From Hohaiivirga grylli (GTDB lineage Bacteria > Pseudomonadota > Alphaproteobacteria > Rhizobiales > Beijerinckiaceae): a stretch of DNA of 64,000 nt. The stretch covers positions 310,001-374,000 of the forward strand of contig NZ_JBBYXI010000003.1 of NCBI RefSeq assembly GCF_039655745.1, in the 5' to 3' direction. The first letter of the stretch is position 1; each line of letters opens with the position of its first letter. The translations under genes were made by a program, and so were the position numbers. The notes under the pieces are model-generated. The model was not told the DNA's origin, made no database searches, and saw only the letters and a program-made list of their open reading frames with translations. Below are positions 45,324 through 53,999 of this stretch, piece after piece.

Positions 45324-45905
45324 TTATTTCTTGCGGAAAGCGTCAAGGCTGATTACTTCAGCATCGGCTTTTGAAGCATCTTTATCCGCTTCTTCCTTTA
45401 CCTTCTCACCATCAGTCTCTGACTGAGCGATTGTTTCTTTATCACTTTTGGTTGAAGCGTTCTCTTTTTCCTGCTGGAGGCGGCGGGCAAATTCGGTTTC
45501 GAGCTGAATTGTTTCGGCGCTCTCGCCTTCATCATCCTCAAGCTCATCGTCATCATTGTTAAACTTGAGACCAAACTGTACGGATGGGTCAAAGAAGCCG
45601 GTCAGGGCATCATAAGGAATGTGTAGCCGTTCTGGAATATTTGAGAAGGAAAGGCCAATCTCAAAAGCATTTTCGCCAACATGCAGATCCCAGAACTGAT
45701 GTTGTACGACAATCGTCATTTCCTGTGGGTACTTTTCAAGCAATCTGCTGGAAATATGAACGCCAGGATGGCCAGTATAGAAAGACACATAAAAGTGGTG
45801 ATCGCCGGGCAGGCCATTTTTTGCAGCATCAGAAAGAACCTTGCGAACGACACCCTTCAGTGCATCCTGAACGAGAAGGTCGTAGCGTATCAGGTCTGTT
45901 GCCAT
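45324..45905 (-). CDS. sspB: ClpXP specificity-enhancing adaptor SspB, alphaproteobacterial type
   Basis: A 193-residue adaptor that binds ssrA-tagged proteins and delivers them to ClpXP. The N-terminal substrate-binding domain (about 1-110) contains GLPGDHHFYVSFYTGHPGVHIS and the QHQFWDLHVGENAFEIGLSF segment. A flexible acidic linker rich in Asp, Glu and Lys follows. The extreme C-terminus, VISLDAFRKK, matches the motif that docks on the ClpX N-domain. The tmRNA gene that makes its substrates lies directly upstream on the same strand. Confidence 0.93.
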   Translation of the reverse strand: MATDLIRYDLLVQDALKGVVRKVLSDAAKNGLPGDHHFYVSFYTGHPGVHISSRLLEKYPQEMTIVVQHQFWDLHVGENAFEIGLSFSNIPERLHIPYDALTGFFDPSVQFGLKFNNDDDELEDDEGESAETIQLETEFARRLQQEKENASTKSDKETIAQSETDGEKVKEEADKDASKADAEVISLDAFRKK

Positions 45906-45944
45906 AAAAAGTCCCCGCGATTCTAAAAGTGCCTGATAATTAAA

Positions 45945-46262
45945 GTGGAGGCTTCTGTTGCCAGGCGCCTCCGAGCCCCGCCTAACGGTGCAACCCGCTA
46001 GGACTTTGAATCGACTTTAGGTACCGCTTACGCAGCAACTGCAGCCGGAGCATAGTTGTCGTTTGCAACTATTGGTTAGCCCGATAACGGTGGTACAATG
46101 CCGGGCAAAAGCACACCCTTTACACCCTCGTCGATCCTATTTCGCCCCCGCCAAAACCCATTTAATCTTATGGGCTTTGGTGGAGGCGCCGGGTACCGCC
46201 CCCGGGTCCGATAGGTTTATTACGATGACCATTTATCGCCATAGTCAGCCCGAAAGCTGACC
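45945..46262 (-). ncRNA. ssrA: Circularly permuted two-piece tmRNA
   Basis: tmRNA rescues stalled ribosomes and tags the product. Read on the minus strand, the acceptor piece comes first and ends in CGCCTCC-ACCA (final A at 46178). After a spacer of about 28 nt, the coding piece begins GGGGGCGAAATAGGATCGACG at 46149. The seven bases GGGGGCG and CGCCTCC form the acceptor stem (one G-U pair). The tag frame at 46066-46028 reads ANDNYAPAAVAA then TAA. This order, 3' part before 5' part, is the alphaproteobacterial permutation. The outer ends are approximate. A hairpin GGAGGC/GCCTCC near 45947-45971 marks the 3' end region. Confidence 0.93.
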
Positions 46263-46465
46263 CCTTCAATATAATAGCCCCCAGCGCCAATGGAAAGGGC
46301 GAAAGGCACAGAATACAAATTTAGTCCGTGAAAACGATAACAGGCCGGGGAATAGTCCTGACAAATTCCTTCGCGGGCTTGCTGTTGGGCCATTGGCATT
46401 CTATCTGTTTATGGGTTCATTATAAGTTTATGGAGATTCGCTGCCGATGCAGCGGAAAAGAGATT

Positions 46466-47260
46466 ATGCAACAATATCATCAGTTGCTTGAGCGCATTCT
46501 GGACGAGGGCGTTCGCAAAACAGACCGGACCGGGACAGGAACAATATCTGTTTTCGGCCATCAGATGCGTTTTAATCTGAACGACGGTTTTCCGCTGGTG
46601 ACAACCAAGAAACTGCATCTTCGCTCAATCATTCATGAGCTTTTATGGTTCCTCAAAGGTGATACAAACATTGGTTATCTCACGGATAACAATGTCACTA
46701 TCTGGGATGAATGGGCCGATGAGCAAGGCAATCTTGGCCCGGTATATGGCAAGCAGTGGCGGTCATGGGCAAAGCCTGATGGCGGCACTGTTGACCAGAT
46801 AAGCTGGGTTTTAAATGAAATCCGCAACAATCCGGATTCCCGCCGTCTTGTCGTTTCAGCGTGGAACCCCGCTGATCTGGACAAAATGGCGCTTGCTCCG
46901 TGTCACTGCCTGTTCCAGTTTTATGTGGCTGATGGCAAGCTGTCATGTCAGCTTTACCAGCGTTCGGCAGACGTCTTTCTCGGCGTGCCTTTTAATATCG
47001 CGTCTTACGCTCTGCTGACCCATATGATTGCTCAATCAGTTGGCTTGGGTGTTGGTGATTTCGTTCACTCTTTTGGCGATGCCCATCTTTACATCAATCA
47101 TCTTGAGCAGACGAAACTGCAATTGAGCCGTGATTTCCGGCCTTTGCCTACTCTCAGGTTAAATCCGGATGTGAAGAACCTGTTTGATTTCAAATTCGAA
47201 GATATTGAAATTGAAGGATATGATCCGCATCCGGTCATTAAGGCGCCGATTGCAGTATAA
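46466..47260 (+). CDS. thyA: Thymidylate synthase ThyA
   Basis: A 264-residue enzyme, the same length as E. coli ThyA, converting dUMP to dTMP with methylenetetrahydrofolate. The catalytic Cys146 lies in APCHCLFQFYV. Other motifs are RTGTGTISVFGHQMRFNL, the HLRSIIHELLWFLKGDTN segment, QRSADVFLGVPFNIASYALL and the C-terminal PIAV. The frame is open 46 codons upstream, but the ATG at 46466 follows GGAAAAGAG and gives the standard length. It is divergent from ssrA, and folA follows 50 bp later to regenerate the folate it consumes. Confidence 0.96.
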   Translation: MQQYHQLLERILDEGVRKTDRTGTGTISVFGHQMRFNLNDGFPLVTTKKLHLRSIIHELLWFLKGDTNIGYLTDNNVTIWDEWADEQGNLGPVYGKQWRSWAKPDGGTVDQISWVLNEIRNNPDSRRLVVSAWNPADLDKMALAPCHCLFQFYVADGKLSCQLYQRSADVFLGVPFNIASYALLTHMIAQSVGLGVGDFVHSFGDAHLYINHLEQTKLQLSRDFRPLPTLRLNPDVKNLFDFKFEDIEIEGYDPHPVIKAPIAV

Positions 47261-47310
47261 TATTCTGCGTCTCTAAGAGGTGCATCCTTAATTTAAATAG
47301 GAACAGATAT

Positions 47311-47847
47311 ATGACTTTGCCGCTCTTTATCGTTGTTGCCGCTGCTGACAACGGTATCATTGGTAGCGACAACCAGCTGATATGGCATATTAAAAGTGAC
47401 TTGAAGCACTTCAAGGAACTAACCCTTGGCAAACCCATGATTATGGGACGCAAGACTTATCAATCGATCGGTAAACCATTGCCAGGGCGCACAACAATTG
47501 TGCTCACGAGAGACGCAGGCTTCGCGGATGAGGTGCGCCCATTAGGCGTTGAAACCGCTGACAGCTGGGAAAAGGCAGTTATTCTTGCTCAGGATGCTGG
47601 TCGGCAAATGGGGGCAGACGGCATTGCTATTGTCGGTGGTGCAGAGATTTATGCCCTGTCTTTGCCCGATGTTCAGGCCATTCATCTGACAGAAGTTCAT
47701 GCAACACCTGAAGGTGATACGCGTTTCCCGGAATTTGATCGCGAGCAGTTTTCAGAAAGCTACCGTGAAGAGCATAAAGCTTCTGACGGTGACGAATATG
47801 ACTTTTCGTTTGTCGGGCTTGTACGAAATAACTTCACTAAATCTTGA
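47311..47847 (+). CDS. folA: Dihydrofolate reductase
   Basis: A 178-residue NADPH-dependent enzyme reducing dihydrofolate. It begins LFIVVAAADNGIIGSDNQLIWHI. The catalytic acidic residue is in KSDLKHFKELTLGKPMIMGRKTYQSIGKPLPGR-type sequence, and IVGGAEIY forms the cofactor loop. The core motif LIWHIKSD replaces the common LPWHLPxD, so the usual proline is missing. It pairs with thyA in the dTMP cycle. Confidence 0.94.
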   Translation: MTLPLFIVVAAADNGIIGSDNQLIWHIKSDLKHFKELTLGKPMIMGRKTYQSIGKPLPGRTTIVLTRDAGFADEVRPLGVETADSWEKAVILAQDAGRQMGADGIAIVGGAEIYALSLPDVQAIHLTEVHATPEGDTRFPEFDREQFSESYREEHKASDGDEYDFSFVGLVRNNFTKS

Positions 47848-47888
47848 ATTCCGGTTCAGGATTCCCCACTTGCACATTAGGTGTAAAT

Positions 47889-47930
47889 GCTTGAAAGATA
47901 AGATTCAAAACTAGGACAAGTCTTTCAAGC
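47889..47930. promoter_or_regulatory. 10-bp inverted repeat upstream of hflK
   Basis: GCTTGAAAGA (47889-47898) and TCTTTCAAGC (47921-47930) are perfect complements separated by 22 bp. They lie between folA and hflK, about 110 bp before hflK. The element could be an operator or an RNA hairpin. CTTGAAA also resembles a heat-shock sigma factor -35 box, but no matching -10 was found. Confidence 0.4.
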
Positions 47931-48041
47931 GTAAACATTCGGTAGATGACCCGTCAAAAGGCTCATATGCTGAAGACCAGTTTCATGCCATTGCGGCATA
48001 GGCTTATGCCTTGCACACTAACGGATGAGGAACGGCGATAG

Positions 48042-49193
48042 ATGCCTTGGAGTAACCAAAGCGGTGGCCCTTGGGGCCAAAAAGGCGGATCAGATAAAGG
48101 GGATAAGACCCCTTGGGGATCCGGAGGCAATGGCGGTAATAATGGTGGAGGCGGTAATAACAATCAGCCACCTAATCTGGAAGAACTTATTCGTCAAAGT
48201 CAGGATAAGCTGAAAAATATTTTCGGCGGTAGCGGTGGCGGCCGTAATGGCGGCACCCCTGCAAAGCCATCTCTGGGTGGCAAAGGCGCTTTGTTTATCG
48301 TTTTAGCAGCTGTTGTTGTCTGGCTGCTGACAGGTATTTATACCGTTCGCCCGACTGAAATGGGCGTAAACATGATTTTTGGCCGTTACACTGGCTCTAC
48401 AGGTGAAGGTCTGAACTATAACCTGCCGTATCCTATTGGTCAGGTTATCAAGCAGGACGTGACGACACAGCGCCGGACTGAGATTGGTCTGGGTAACCGT
48501 GATCAGCGTAATACACTTGGTGAAAGCCTGATGCTGACTGGTGACGAAAACATCGTCGATGTTTCGTTCTTCGTTATCTGGCAGGTTGATTCTGCGAATG
48601 TTGATAAATACACATTTACGTTGGCAGACCCGGCAGAAACCGTAAAGGTTGTTGCTGAAAGTGCCATGCGTGAAGTTATTGGCCGCAGCAACATTCAGTC
48701 AATCATTACAACGACTGATCAGAGTGCCACAGCCCAGAAGGTTCAGGATACCATTCAGCAGGCTCTTGATAGCTATGGTGCCGGTATTCTTGTTCGTGCT
48801 GTTCAGGTCAGTGCTGCGGTACCACCGGCACAGGTCCGTGAAGCCTTCATGGATGTGAACGCTGCGCAGCAGGATGCCGTTCGTGCACAGAACGATGCAG
48901 AACGTGACGCCAGCCAGATCGTGCCAAAAGCACGCGGTGAAGCAGCTGAGATTATTCAGAAAGCAGAAGGTTACAAAGCGCAGATGGTTGCAGAAGGTAC
49001 CGGTCAGGCCGTTTACTTCAAAGATCTCTATGCTGCCTATGCAACAGCTCCGGATATCATCCGTCAGCGTATTTTCCTTGAGACCATGGAAAATGTTCTG
49101 AAAGATTCAAACAAGGTCATTCTTGATCAGAAAGCTCAGGGTGCAGGGGTTCTTCCATTGCTGCCACTAGCCCAGCCGGACGCACGCAAGTAA
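48042..49193 (+). CDS. hflK: FtsH protease modulator HflK
   Basis: A 383-residue SPFH/prohibitin-family membrane protein. The first 50 residues are a Gly/Asn-rich cytoplasmic tail (WGSGGNGGNNGGGGNNNQPP). A transmembrane helix follows at about 85-105, then the SPFH domain with RPTEMGVNMIFGRY and VPPAQVREAFMDVNAAQQDAVRAQNDA, and a coiled-coil region. It forms a large cage with HflC around the FtsH protease and tunes membrane protein degradation. hflC begins 10 bp later. Confidence 0.95.
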   Translation: MPWSNQSGGPWGQKGGSDKGDKTPWGSGGNGGNNGGGGNNNQPPNLEELIRQSQDKLKNIFGGSGGGRNGGTPAKPSLGGKGALFIVLAAVVVWLLTGIYTVRPTEMGVNMIFGRYTGSTGEGLNYNLPYPIGQVIKQDVTTQRRTEIGLGNRDQRNTLGESLMLTGDENIVDVSFFVIWQVDSANVDKYTFTLADPAETVKVVAESAMREVIGRSNIQSIITTTDQSATAQKVQDTIQQALDSYGAGILVRAVQVSAAVPPAQVREAFMDVNAAQQDAVRAQNDAERDASQIVPKARGEAAEIIQKAEGYKAQMVAEGTGQAVYFKDLYAAYATAPDIIRQRIFLETMENVLKDSNKVILDQKAQGAGVLPLLPLAQPDARK

Positions 49194-49203
49194 GGAGCGA
49201 ACC

Positions 49204-50133
49204 ATGAGAAACTCAACAATTCCCGGGATTGCCCTGATTGCTCTTGTTATTCTTGGCTTCATTGGCATCAACTCCGTCTATGTTGTACGCCAGACGGAAT
49301 ACGCACTCGTTCTGCGGTTTAACGCTGTTCGTGCAACAGCAACAAACCCAGGTCTACACTTCAAGATGCCATTCATCGATAACGTTCACTTCTTTGAAAA
49401 ACGTGTCATGAGTCTGGCTCTGCCATTGCAGAATATTCTCTCGATTGACCGTCAGTATCTTGATGTTGATGCATTCGTTCGCTTCCAGATTACGGATCCT
49501 CTGAAGTTCTATCAGGGTGCAACGAATATGGATCGTGCGAAGCATTTGCTGACAGGATTTGCGAACTCTGCCATGCGTCAGATTCTTGCAAGTTCTTCAC
49601 GTGATGCGATTGTGCGGACAAACCGCTCAAACCTGATGAAGAACATTCAGGATCAGATGAAGATGGAAGCTGCTTCCATTGGTGTTCGCATCGTGGACAT
49701 GCGTTTGACACGCGTTGATCTGCCAACTGACAACAGTAAGGCTGTGTTTGAACGAATGGTGTCTGAGCGTCGTCGTGAAGCTGCGGATATCCGTGCTCAG
49801 GGTGATCAGAAAGCTCAGATTATTCGGGCGAAAGCTCAGCGCGATGCAACGGTTATCATCGCTGAAGCTAACCGCCAGTCTCAGGAACTGCGTGGTCAGG
49901 GCGATGCCGAGAAGAACCGTATTCTTGCTGAAGCTTTTGGTCAGGATGCCGAGTTCTTTAACTTTATCCGTTCAATGCAGGCCTATCAGGCAGGCTTTAC
50001 TGCCGATAAAACCAACATGGTTCTGAGTCCGGATTCTGAATTCTTCCGGTATTTCCGCGATCCAAAGGGTGGTGGTAAGCCTGCCACTCCAAAACCTGTT
50101 CCAGCACAGCCTGCACCTGCAGCCGGCCAATAA
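49204..50133 (+). CDS. hflC: FtsH protease modulator HflC
   Basis: A 309-residue partner of HflK. It has an N-terminal transmembrane helix (IALIALVILGFIGINSVYVV) and an SPFH domain with VRQTEYALVLRFNAV, MRLTRVDLPTDNSKAVFERM and SERRREAADIRAQGDQKAQII. A helical region and an Ala/Pro tail complete it. The ATG has AAGGAG upstream. It acts at the inner membrane with FtsH. DUF2065 follows after 28 bp, as in many proteobacteria. Confidence 0.95.
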   Translation: MRNSTIPGIALIALVILGFIGINSVYVVRQTEYALVLRFNAVRATATNPGLHFKMPFIDNVHFFEKRVMSLALPLQNILSIDRQYLDVDAFVRFQITDPLKFYQGATNMDRAKHLLTGFANSAMRQILASSSRDAIVRTNRSNLMKNIQDQMKMEAASIGVRIVDMRLTRVDLPTDNSKAVFERMVSERRREAADIRAQGDQKAQIIRAKAQRDATVIIAEANRQSQELRGQGDAEKNRILAEAFGQDAEFFNFIRSMQAYQAGFTADKTNMVLSPDSEFFRYFRDPKGGGKPATPKPVPAQPAPAAGQ

Positions 50134-50161
50134 GCTGGCCTGCGAGCATATCGCTTAAGCT

Positions 50162-50350
50162 ATGATGGATTTACTGACTGCCCTCGGTCTCGTTCTGGTG
50201 ATCGAGGGTATTTTATTTGCAGCTTTCCCTATGATTACCAAACGCTCTATGCGTGTGGTGTCGCATACGCCGGCCGACCAGCTTCGTTATGCTGGAATAA
50301 TCGGAGCAATTATTGGTGTCGCTATCGTGTATGCCGTTAAAAGCTTATGA
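50162..50350 (+). CDS. DUF2065 small membrane protein
   Basis: A 62-residue protein with two predicted transmembrane helices (LLTALGLVLVIEGILFAAFP and AGIIGAIIGVAIVYAV) joined by a short loop, matching DUF2065 (YjeT-like). It lies directly after hflKC, its usual place, which suggests a link to the HflKC-FtsH complex. No function is established. The start is one of two tandem ATGs. Confidence 0.85.
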   Translation: MMDLLTALGLVLVIEGILFAAFPMITKRSMRVVSHTPADQLRYAGIIGAIIGVAIVYAVKSL

Positions 50351-50483
50351 AACACGGATCTCTCGTAGCTGAATACGTTATGCTTTCCACCAGCTGTACG
50401 TAATATTACAAGTCTTTAACTTGCAAAGTTGTTCTAAAGACAAATAATAACACGTGATGAGAATAGAATATTCGGCTAGCGTG

Positions 50484-50501
50484 AATTACGCAGCCGTAAT
50501 T
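50484..50501. promoter_or_regulatory. Inverted repeat AATTACG-CAGC-CGTAATT upstream of degP
   Basis: Perfect 7-bp arms flank a 4-bp spacer, 29 bp before the degP start. The position fits an operator overlapping the promoter or leader of this stress protease. The regulator is unknown. Confidence 0.4.
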
Positions 50502-50529
50502 AATTTATTTTAAGTAAGAAGGAACGCAG

Positions 50530-52011
50530 ATGTCTCGACTTCTGGATTATCCGACACGTTCAAGCCGTTTACTTGCAAAACAGGCTTTTGCCATTGCTAT
50601 GGCTTTCATGATCACACTCAGCTCTGGTGTTGCTTTTGCACGCAGTGGGCCTGAGTCTTTTGCTGATCTGGCAGAAAAGGTTATGCCGGCTGTTGTTAAT
50701 ATCTCGGCTTCAACAACCGTTGATAACAAGAGTGAAAGCAAGAAGTTTTCCATGCCGCAAATGCCGCGTGGAACACCATTTGACGATTTGTTTGAAGAGT
50801 TCTTCAAGCGCCGTGGAATGGGTGAGGGCATGCGTCCACGCCGTTCAAATTCACTTGGTTCGGGCTTCATCATTGATGCCTCTGGTATCGTTGTGACCAA
50901 TAACCACGTGATCGGTGATGCCAATGACATCACAGTTATTCTACATGATGGTACACGCCTGAAAGCTGAAATCGTCGGTAAAGACTCGAAGGTTGATCTG
51001 GCCGTTCTGAAAGTTAAATCAGATAAGCCGCTTCCCTTCGTAAAGTTTGGTGATTCCGACAAGCTGCGTGCTGGTGACTGGGTGATTGCAATCGGTAATC
51101 CATTTGGCCTCGGCGGAAGTGTGACCGCTGGTATCGTTTCTGCCCGTGGCCGTGATATCGGTTCCGGCAGCTATGATGACTATATCCAGACAGACGCAGC
51201 CATCAACAAGGGCAACTCCGGTGGTCCTCTGTTCAATGCAGATGGTGATGTTGTCGGTATCAATACTGCTATTCTGTCCCCATCAGGTGGTTCAGTTGGT
51301 ATTGGTTTTGCCGTTCCAACAGCTCAGGCTATGCCAGTTGTTGAACAGCTCCGTGAATTCGGTGAAACCCGTCGCGGCTGGCTCGGTGTTCGTATTCAGA
51401 ATGTTGATGAAGCAACGGCTGAGGCTCTTGGTCTCGACAAGGCAAAGGGTGCTCTCATTGCTGGCGTTGAAGACAAGGGACCTGCAAAACCAGCTGGCAT
51501 TGAAGTTGGTGATGTCATCGTCCGCTTTGATGGCAAGGATGTAAAAGATATCCGTGATCTGCCACGTCTGGTTGCTGCAACACCGGTTGGTAAAGCTGTC
51601 GATGTTGTTGTTGTTCGCAAAGGTAAGGAAGAGACCAAGAAAGTAACGCTCGGTCGTCTCGAAGATGGTGAGAAGGCTGCTGGTGGTGATAAGCAGGATG
51701 CTAAGCCACAGGTCAATGATACACTCGGTCTTGAACTGACAGCTCTGAATGTAGAACTTCGTGCCCGCTACAACATCAAGGATGATGTCAAAGGTGTTCT
51801 GATCACTCAGATTTCAGATGATTCAGTGGCTGCTGACAAGCCAATCCGTCCGGGCGACATCATTGTCGAAGTTGGTCAGGAAGCTGTTTCTTCTCCAGCT
51901 GATGTTGGCAAACGTATCGAAGCCGTAAAGAAGAGTGGCAAGAAGTCTGTGCTTCTTCTGCTGGCGAACGGTCAGGGCGAAGTCCGCTTCGTTGCTCTGC
52001 CACTGAAGTAA
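50530..52011 (+). CDS. degP: Periplasmic serine protease/chaperone, Do (DegP/HtrA) family
   Basis: A 493-residue exported protease degrading misfolded envelope proteins. The signal peptide covers about residues 1-38 (cleavage near AFA-RSG). The trypsin-like domain has the catalytic triad His126 (NNHVIGD), Asp156 (VDLAVLK) and Ser230 (GNSGGPL). Two PDZ domains follow (about 285-375 and 400-490). The second gene-specific linker is Lys/Asp-rich. The ATG has AAGAAGGAA upstream. It is monocistronic, with a strong terminator after it, and lies near hflKC, which serves the same quality-control task. Confidence 0.95.
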   Translation: MSRLLDYPTRSSRLLAKQAFAIAMAFMITLSSGVAFARSGPESFADLAEKVMPAVVNISASTTVDNKSESKKFSMPQMPRGTPFDDLFEEFFKRRGMGEGMRPRRSNSLGSGFIIDASGIVVTNNHVIGDANDITVILHDGTRLKAEIVGKDSKVDLAVLKVKSDKPLPFVKFGDSDKLRAGDWVIAIGNPFGLGGSVTAGIVSARGRDIGSGSYDDYIQTDAAINKGNSGGPLFNADGDVVGINTAILSPSGGSVGIGFAVPTAQAMPVVEQLREFGETRRGWLGVRIQNVDEATAEALGLDKAKGALIAGVEDKGPAKPAGIEVGDVIVRFDGKDVKDIRDLPRLVAATPVGKAVDVVVVRKGKEETKKVTLGRLEDGEKAAGGDKQDAKPQVNDTLGLELTALNVELRARYNIKDDVKGVLITQISDDSVAADKPIRPGDIIVEVGQEAVSSPADVGKRIEAVKKSGKKSVLLLLANGQGEVRFVALPLK

Positions 52012-52032
52012 AATGACATAGTCTTAAATTTA

Positions 52033-52061
52033 AAAGGGCAGCTGAGAGGCTGCCCTTTTTT
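52033..52061 (+). terminator. Intrinsic terminator after degP
   Basis: AAAAGGGCAGC-TGAGAG-GCTGCCCTTTTTTT is a strong hairpin with a long T run about 20 bp past the stop. Confidence 0.9.
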
Positions 52062-52107
52062 TATTCTAGGGTTATCAGAAATAGTTCTACTCATTCCGAT
52101 ACGTCAT

Positions 52108-53004
52108 CTAGAGTTCTGTGACGATATCCTGCGATTCATACCCTTGAATATAGATGAGGGCAGAGAGATCGCTGTAGTTGATGCGGGCATGAGCAGCCTT
52201 TGCAACAGCAGGCTTTGCATGATAGGCAATGCCAATTCCGGCTTCCTGCAACATGGCAAGGTCGTTGGCGCCGTCTCCGACTGCCATTGTATCTTCTTTT
52301 CCAAGGCTAAACTGAGAGCGTAGCTCAACCAGAGTTGCCAGCTTGGCTTCTTTCCCGATGATCGGGTCATCAACCTGTCCGACCAGTTTACCATCCGTAA
52401 CGATCAGCGTGTTTGAACGGTGCTCATTAAAGCCAATCATGGCACCAATTTCGCTTGTGAAGAGGGTGAAGCCCCCTGAAACCAGACAAGTGTAAGCGCC
52501 GTTCTTTCGCATGGTGCGGACAAGTTCTTTGCCGCCTGGAGTTAAAATTAGGCGTTTCTCGATAATCTCGCCAACAACGGAAATGGGTAAATCTTTCAAT
52601 AATGCAACGCGTTCACGTAAAGCTGGTTCAAATGCAATTTCTCCGCGCATGGCGCGTTCTGTTATGTCGGAAACCTTTTCTTTCAGGCCAACAAAATCTG
52701 CAAGCTCATCAATGCATTCCTGCCCGATCATGGTTGAATCCATATCAGCGAGAAAGAGCTTCTTGCGGCGATTGGCAGCTTTTTGAACAATCACATCAAT
52801 AGGTGCAGAGCCTAAAGCCTCTCTGATGGCAACCTCCACTCTGCTAATATCATCTGAAACAGAAAGTGGAATGTCAGCAGCAATTCCCTCAGCAAGCCAG
52901 ATTGCCTCTTGCTTTTCACCCAATGTTTGCCGCACAAGCGCAACAAGGTTATTTTCCAAAACTGGATTTTTAGGGTTGGATACGAGCGTAGCGACGAGAG
53001 ACAT
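52108..53004 (-). CDS. serB: Phosphoserine phosphatase
   Basis: A 298-residue HAD-family enzyme completing serine biosynthesis. The nucleophile motif is DMDST with Asp87 and Asp89. Further motifs are VSGGFTLFTSEIGAMIGF (Ser/Thr motif II), GKEAKLATL (Lys) and VGDGANDLAMLQEAGIGIAY (motif IV). The first 80 residues form a small N-terminal domain that replaces an ACT-type regulatory domain. It is divergent from miaA with only 34 bp between the starts, so their promoters must overlap. Confidence 0.95.
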   Translation of the reverse strand: MSLVATLVSNPKNPVLENNLVALVRQTLGEKQEAIWLAEGIAADIPLSVSDDISRVEVAIREALGSAPIDVIVQKAANRRKKLFLADMDSTMIGQECIDELADFVGLKEKVSDITERAMRGEIAFEPALRERVALLKDLPISVVGEIIEKRLILTPGGKELVRTMRKNGAYTCLVSGGFTLFTSEIGAMIGFNEHRSNTLIVTDGKLVGQVDDPIIGKEAKLATLVELRSQFSLGKEDTMAVGDGANDLAMLQEAGIGIAYHAKPAVAKAAHARINYSDLSALIYIQGYESQDIVTEL

Positions 53005-53038
53005 GGGCTGGACCTGTCAAAGGGAGCAACAATAAATC

Positions 53039-53959
53039 ATGATCGACGCTGTTCTCATTGCAGGGCCGACAGCATCTGGCAAATCTGCCATTGCATCCCG
53101 ACTGGCAGAGTTGTTCGACGGGGTGGTTATAAATGCTGACTCTATGCAGGTCTATTCCGATCTGAGAATTATTACGGCACGTCCGACTATTGAAGAAGAG
53201 GCACAGGTACCTCATCGGTTATATGGCACGGTTGATGGTGCTGTGAACTATTCTGTTGGACATTACCTTAAAGATATTGAAGCTGTGCTTGGTGAAACTA
53301 GGCAGGCAAAGAAGCTGGCCATCATTATTGGGGGGACAGGGCTTTATTTTAAAGCGCTTCTGGAAGGGCTGTCTGCAGTACCTCCTGTGCCTGATGAGGT
53401 GCGTGAGACCGTCAGAAAACTATCAGAAGAGTTAGGTCAGGATGCTCTGTATCGCTATCTTGCTGAGCGTGACCCTGAAGGTGCAAAACGTTTGCAGCCA
53501 GCGGACAGTGTGCGGGTTCAAAGAGCGCTAGAGGTATTCAAGGCAACAGGCCGGACATTGTCATCCTTCCACGATGAACGTGTGCCGGGATTGTTGTCCC
53601 AAGCCAATGTCATAAAAGCTTTTCTCAATCCTGATCGTGAAAAACTGAAGAGCACAATTGATCTCCGCTTTGAAAAGATGATGGATAAGGGAACTCTGGA
53701 TGAAGTCCGCGTTCTGAAAGAGCGTAATCTCGACCCGATGTTACCCATTATGCGTGCCCATGGCGTGCCGGGTTTAATCGACTATCTGAATGGCTTATGC
53801 TCACTGGCAGATGCCGTTATTCGCGGGCAGGCAGATACACGGCGTTATTCTAAAAGACAATTCACCTGGTTCCGCCATCAGATGTCCGATTGGCAGTGGC
53901 TTTCACCGGAGGTCGCAATGTCACATCTGGAGAACGCATTGAAAATAAAGGAATATTGA
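53039..53959 (+). CDS. miaA: tRNA dimethylallyltransferase
   Basis: A 306-residue enzyme transferring the dimethylallyl group to N6 of A37 in tRNAs reading UNN codons. The P-loop is AGPTASGKSAIA. VINADSMQVYSDLRIITARP, GGTGLYFKALLEG and YSKRQFTWFRHQ are characteristic. The ATG is 34 bp from the divergent serB start. The ilv attenuator region follows; translation of leader peptides is often sensitive to tRNA modification, but any link here is conjecture. Confidence 0.95.
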   Translation: MIDAVLIAGPTASGKSAIASRLAELFDGVVINADSMQVYSDLRIITARPTIEEEAQVPHRLYGTVDGAVNYSVGHYLKDIEAVLGETRQAKKLAIIIGGTGLYFKALLEGLSAVPPVPDEVRETVRKLSEELGQDALYRYLAERDPEGAKRLQPADSVRVQRALEVFKATGRTLSSFHDERVPGLLSQANVIKAFLNPDREKLKSTIDLRFEKMMDKGTLDEVRVLKERNLDPMLPIMRAHGVPGLIDYLNGLCSLADAVIRGQADTRRYSKRQFTWFRHQMSDWQWLSPEVAMSHLENALKIKEY

Positions 53960-53999
53960 AAAAATATTAGCGCTATGATCAAAAAGTAATGATTTTCGC

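Noticed and set aside
45584..45926. Plus-strand frames opposite sspB
   Set aside because: Shadow frames; SspB has full-length family features on the minus strand.
46328..46465. 46-codon N-terminal extension of thyA
   Set aside because: It would add a non-homologous segment. The internal ATG gives the exact standard length and has GGAAAAGAG upstream.
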